Shown in pieces: positions 62,347-64,000 of a stretch of DNA of 64,000 bases. Source of the stretch: Solirubrobacter taibaiensis. Lineage in GTDB: Bacteria > Actinomycetota > Thermoleophilia > Solirubrobacterales > Solirubrobacteraceae. Numbering within the stretch: position 1 is the stretch's first letter; every line of letters begins with the position of its first letter. The translations under genes and the position numbers were made by a program. The stretch is from contig JAPDDQ010000012.1 of assembly GCA_027587225.1 (NCBI GenBank), forward strand, positions 62,001 to 126,000, given 5' to 3'. The notes beneath the pieces were generated by a model. The model ran no database searches. It worked only from the letters and a program-made list of their open reading frames with translations, and was not told the origin of the DNA.

Positions 62347-63897
62347 ATGCGACGGAACGCACTCCTCCTCCTCGGCGTGATCCTCTGCGCCGCTGTCATG
62401 GCCGGGCCGGCATCGGCCCAGGTCCAGCCCGCCGGGACCGGCGAGCCCCTCTACACGAACTCGACGCAGAACACGCAGTGGCTCGAATGGCCGGCGACGT
62501 CCGGGATCGACGCCTACCGCGTCCGCTACGACTACTACGAGAACAACGCGTTGGTCGCCAACCCGACGCAGAGCCCGGCGCCGAACGGCGCCACGAACGT
62601 GTGGGCCAACTGGTCCGGCGTGAAGACGCTGCAGCACGGCGGTCAGTACGGCATCTGCGCGCAGGGTCAGTTCCGGTTCCCGAACGACCCGTTGTGGTTC
62701 CCGCAGGGACCGAACTCGTGCTCGATGGGCACGACGCTCGGCCGCCGCGCGTACACGACGATCGACCGTTCCAAGCCGACGGCTGCGCTCCAGGTCGCCG
62801 GCGGGCGGGCGTTCGTCAACACCACGAACCTCGCGCTGAAGGTCGACTTCACCGACGATGTCGCCGGGCCGTTCCCCGCGAACTTCCTCTGCTTCCAGGT
62901 CGGCGGCTCCAGCGGCGTGTGCGACACGAGCAAGGGCGCGATCTACGGCTACAACGCGTCGTGCTCGGTCCCCGGCAGCGCCGGCAAGGCGACGACGTTC
63001 ACCTGCACCGCCGACTACGGCAACATCGTGGACGGCGACGTGTGGGCCTGCGTGATCGCGGCCGACGCCTCGATCCCGGACAACCCGAGCGGCCCGAACC
63101 AGACCGGCACGGCCGACAAGGCCAACCTATCCACCGCGAGCTGCGACAGCGTCGTGGTCGACCGCACCCCGCCGGTGGCCGCGATCAACACGGCCGCGAC
63201 GACGGTCAAGGTCGGCGACCTGCTCACCTTCCAGGGCAGCGCGACCGATGCCACGTCCGGCCTGACCGGTCCCGGCGAGTGGACGTTCGGCGACTCCGAC
63301 GCCATCCCCAGCGGCGACACCATGACCCACATCTACGAGCAGCCCGGCACCTACGAGCTGACGTACACCGTCCGCGACGCCGCGGGCAACTCGACGACGG
63401 TGCGCAAGACGATCACCGTGCTCGACACCACCCCGCCGCCCGGTGACGACGATCCGGGCGACGACGGCCCGACCGATCCCGGCGAGGTCCACCAGCTCCG
63501 CGTCAACGCTCCGAACAAGGCGCGCGCCCGGGCCGAGTTCATCCCCGTCCAGCTGACCGCGACCAACCGCGGCCGGGTGCAGCTCCAGCTGCTCGACGGC
63601 AACAAGGTGCTCGCCCGCGCCACCGTCCGGCTCGACCCGGACGGCACCGCCGACCACCGCCTGAAGCTCAAGAAGAACACCGCTCCCGGCCGCTACGTGC
63701 TCAAGGCGACCTGGACGCCGCCCCGCAGCGCGGCGATCACCAAGCTCCGCAACCTCCGGCTCGTCAAGAGCCCGTCCGTGCGGCGGCGCGCCAAGGCGAG
63801 CTCGCTCCACGGTGCGGTCGTCGGCGCCGGCCCGCGCGCCCTGCCCGACGGGGCCTTCCACGGCACCCGCCCCACACGCACGTTCAAGGTGAGCTGA
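62347..63897 (+). CDS. Exported protein with PKD domain and basic C-terminal tail
   Basis: 516 residues; signal [20 protein letters not shown] (cleavage near ASA-QVQ). Residues 25-280 form a Cys-containing beta domain ([57 protein letters not shown]). Residues 285-375 hold a PKD fold: [60 protein letters not shown] linker leads to a basic Ig-like C-terminus ending TRTFKVS. No enzyme motif; probably a surface binding protein. A strong terminator follows. Confidence 0.8.
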   Translation: MRRNALLLLGVILCAAVMAGPASAQVQPAGTGEPLYTNSTQNTQWLEWPATSGIDAYRVRYDYYENNALVANPTQSPAPNGATNVWANWSGVKTLQHGGQYGICAQGQFRFPNDPLWFPQGPNSCSMGTTLGRRAYTTIDRSKPTAALQVAGGRAFVNTTNLALKVDFTDDVAGPFPANFLCFQVGGSSGVCDTSKGAIYGYNASCSVPGSAGKATTFTCTADYGNIVDGDVWACVIAADASIPDNPSGPNQTGTADKANLSTASCDSVVVDRTPPVAAINTAATTVKVGDLLTFQGSATDATSGLTGPGEWTFGDSDAIPSGDTMTHIYEQPGTYELTYTVRDAAGNSTTVRKTITVLDTTPPPGDDDPGDDGPTDPGEVHQLRVNAPNKARARAEFIPVQLTATNRGRVQLQLLDGNKVLARATVRLDPDGTADHRLKLKKNTAPGRYVLKATWTPPRSAAITKLRNLRLVKSPSVRRRAKASSLHGAVVGAGPRALPDGAFHGTRPTRTFKVS

Positions 63898-63906
63898 AGC
63901 TGACCA

Positions 63907-63938
63907 TGAGGGCGGAGGCCCGCACGCCTCCGCCCTCA
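63907..63938. terminator. Hairpin terminator after the PKD protein gene
   Basis: TGAGGGCGGAGGC and GCCTCCGCCCTCA form a perfect 13-bp stem with a 6-base loop, 10 bases after the stop at 63897. Confidence 0.85.
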
Positions 63939-63964
63939 GGCAGTGCTTGTGCGAGGATCGATCG

Positions 63965-64000
63965 GTGAGCCGACGCGACCTCGTCCACATCATGGATGCG
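63965..64000 (+). CDS. Start of an unidentified gene (runs off right edge)
   Basis: GTG at 63965 after AGGATCGATC gives MSRRDLVHIMDA and stays open to the window end. It follows a terminator and reads in phase, so it may be a real 5' end, but twelve codons are too few to identify. Confidence 0.4.
   Translation, partial: MSRRDLVHIMDA

Overview
The window is very GC-rich, densely packed actinobacterial chromosome. Several traits point to the Solirubrobacterales/Thermoleophilia (Solirubrobacter or Conexibacter type): many exported proteins of unknown role with Solirubrobacter-style repeat domains, three or four F420/flavin LLM oxidoreductases, an actinobacterial-type encapsulin locus and a ZTP riboswitch on glyA. 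The placement is by inspection only. I saw no rRNA, tRNA, CRISPR array, insertion sequence or phage module.

Layout. 1-8223: start of a serine-glyoxylate aminotransferase (minus strand, running off the left edge), a LuxR regulator lacking its ATPase half, a tandem pair of secreted alpha/beta hydrolases, and a two-gene unit of a flavin/Fe-S 2-hydroxyacid dehydrogenase plus a MatC-like carboxylate transporter. 8280-15888: cell-envelope genes, namely two large secreted repeat proteins, a PBP4-type D-Ala-D-Ala carboxypeptidase and an ELWxxDGT-repeat protein. 16020-20758: FtsH, a flavoprotein, a DUF4287 protein, Spo0M and a small protein. 20772-24219: a natural LLM-flavoprotein/BBE-oxidase fusion coupled to an HxlR regulator, with a strong candidate operator, facing a hydrolase. 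24292-26494: a complete encapsulin iron-storage operon (EncFtn cargo, shell, exported MopE-like metal-binding protein). 26517-29405: a decayed DUF2625 gene, a GNAT, and a MmyB-type regulator divergent from an SDR.

29406-32825 is the most foreign-looking stretch. It holds a debris region and then a subtilase of autotransporter style whose C-terminus has been replaced by a local surface module. 32916-42543: a GlcG-like protein, an orphan immunity-like protein, a full-length LuxR/AAA regulator, a secreted thermolysin-like peptidase, a secreted repeat protein (paralogue of the one at 8280) and an exported TAP-type peptidase. 42612-53976: GDPD, hydrolases, ZTP riboswitch-glyA, LLM enzymes with an acyl-CoA ligase, a secreted esterase, an aldo/keto reductase and two TetR regulators with palindromic operators. 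53992-64000: DUF1963, GNAT, M1 peptidase, a transsulfuration-type PLP enzyme with an LLM enzyme, a membrane protein, a VanX-like dipeptidase, a PRC-barrel protein, a rotted aldo/keto reductase and a PKD-domain exported protein.

The best candidate for something undescribed is a C-terminal module of about 115-135 residues. It sits at the extreme C-terminus of four otherwise different exported hydrolases (1079-2581, 2592-4100, 29994-32825 and the minus-strand gene 51055-49769). It ends in a Tyr-x3-Leu-(Thr/Val)-Phe-Thr-Leu-Ser-Thr signature that resembles the distal motif of WxL cell-wall binding domains of low-GC Gram-positives. I infer a surface-retention or sorting domain. Its spread by gene conversion and domain capture is visible in the DNA.
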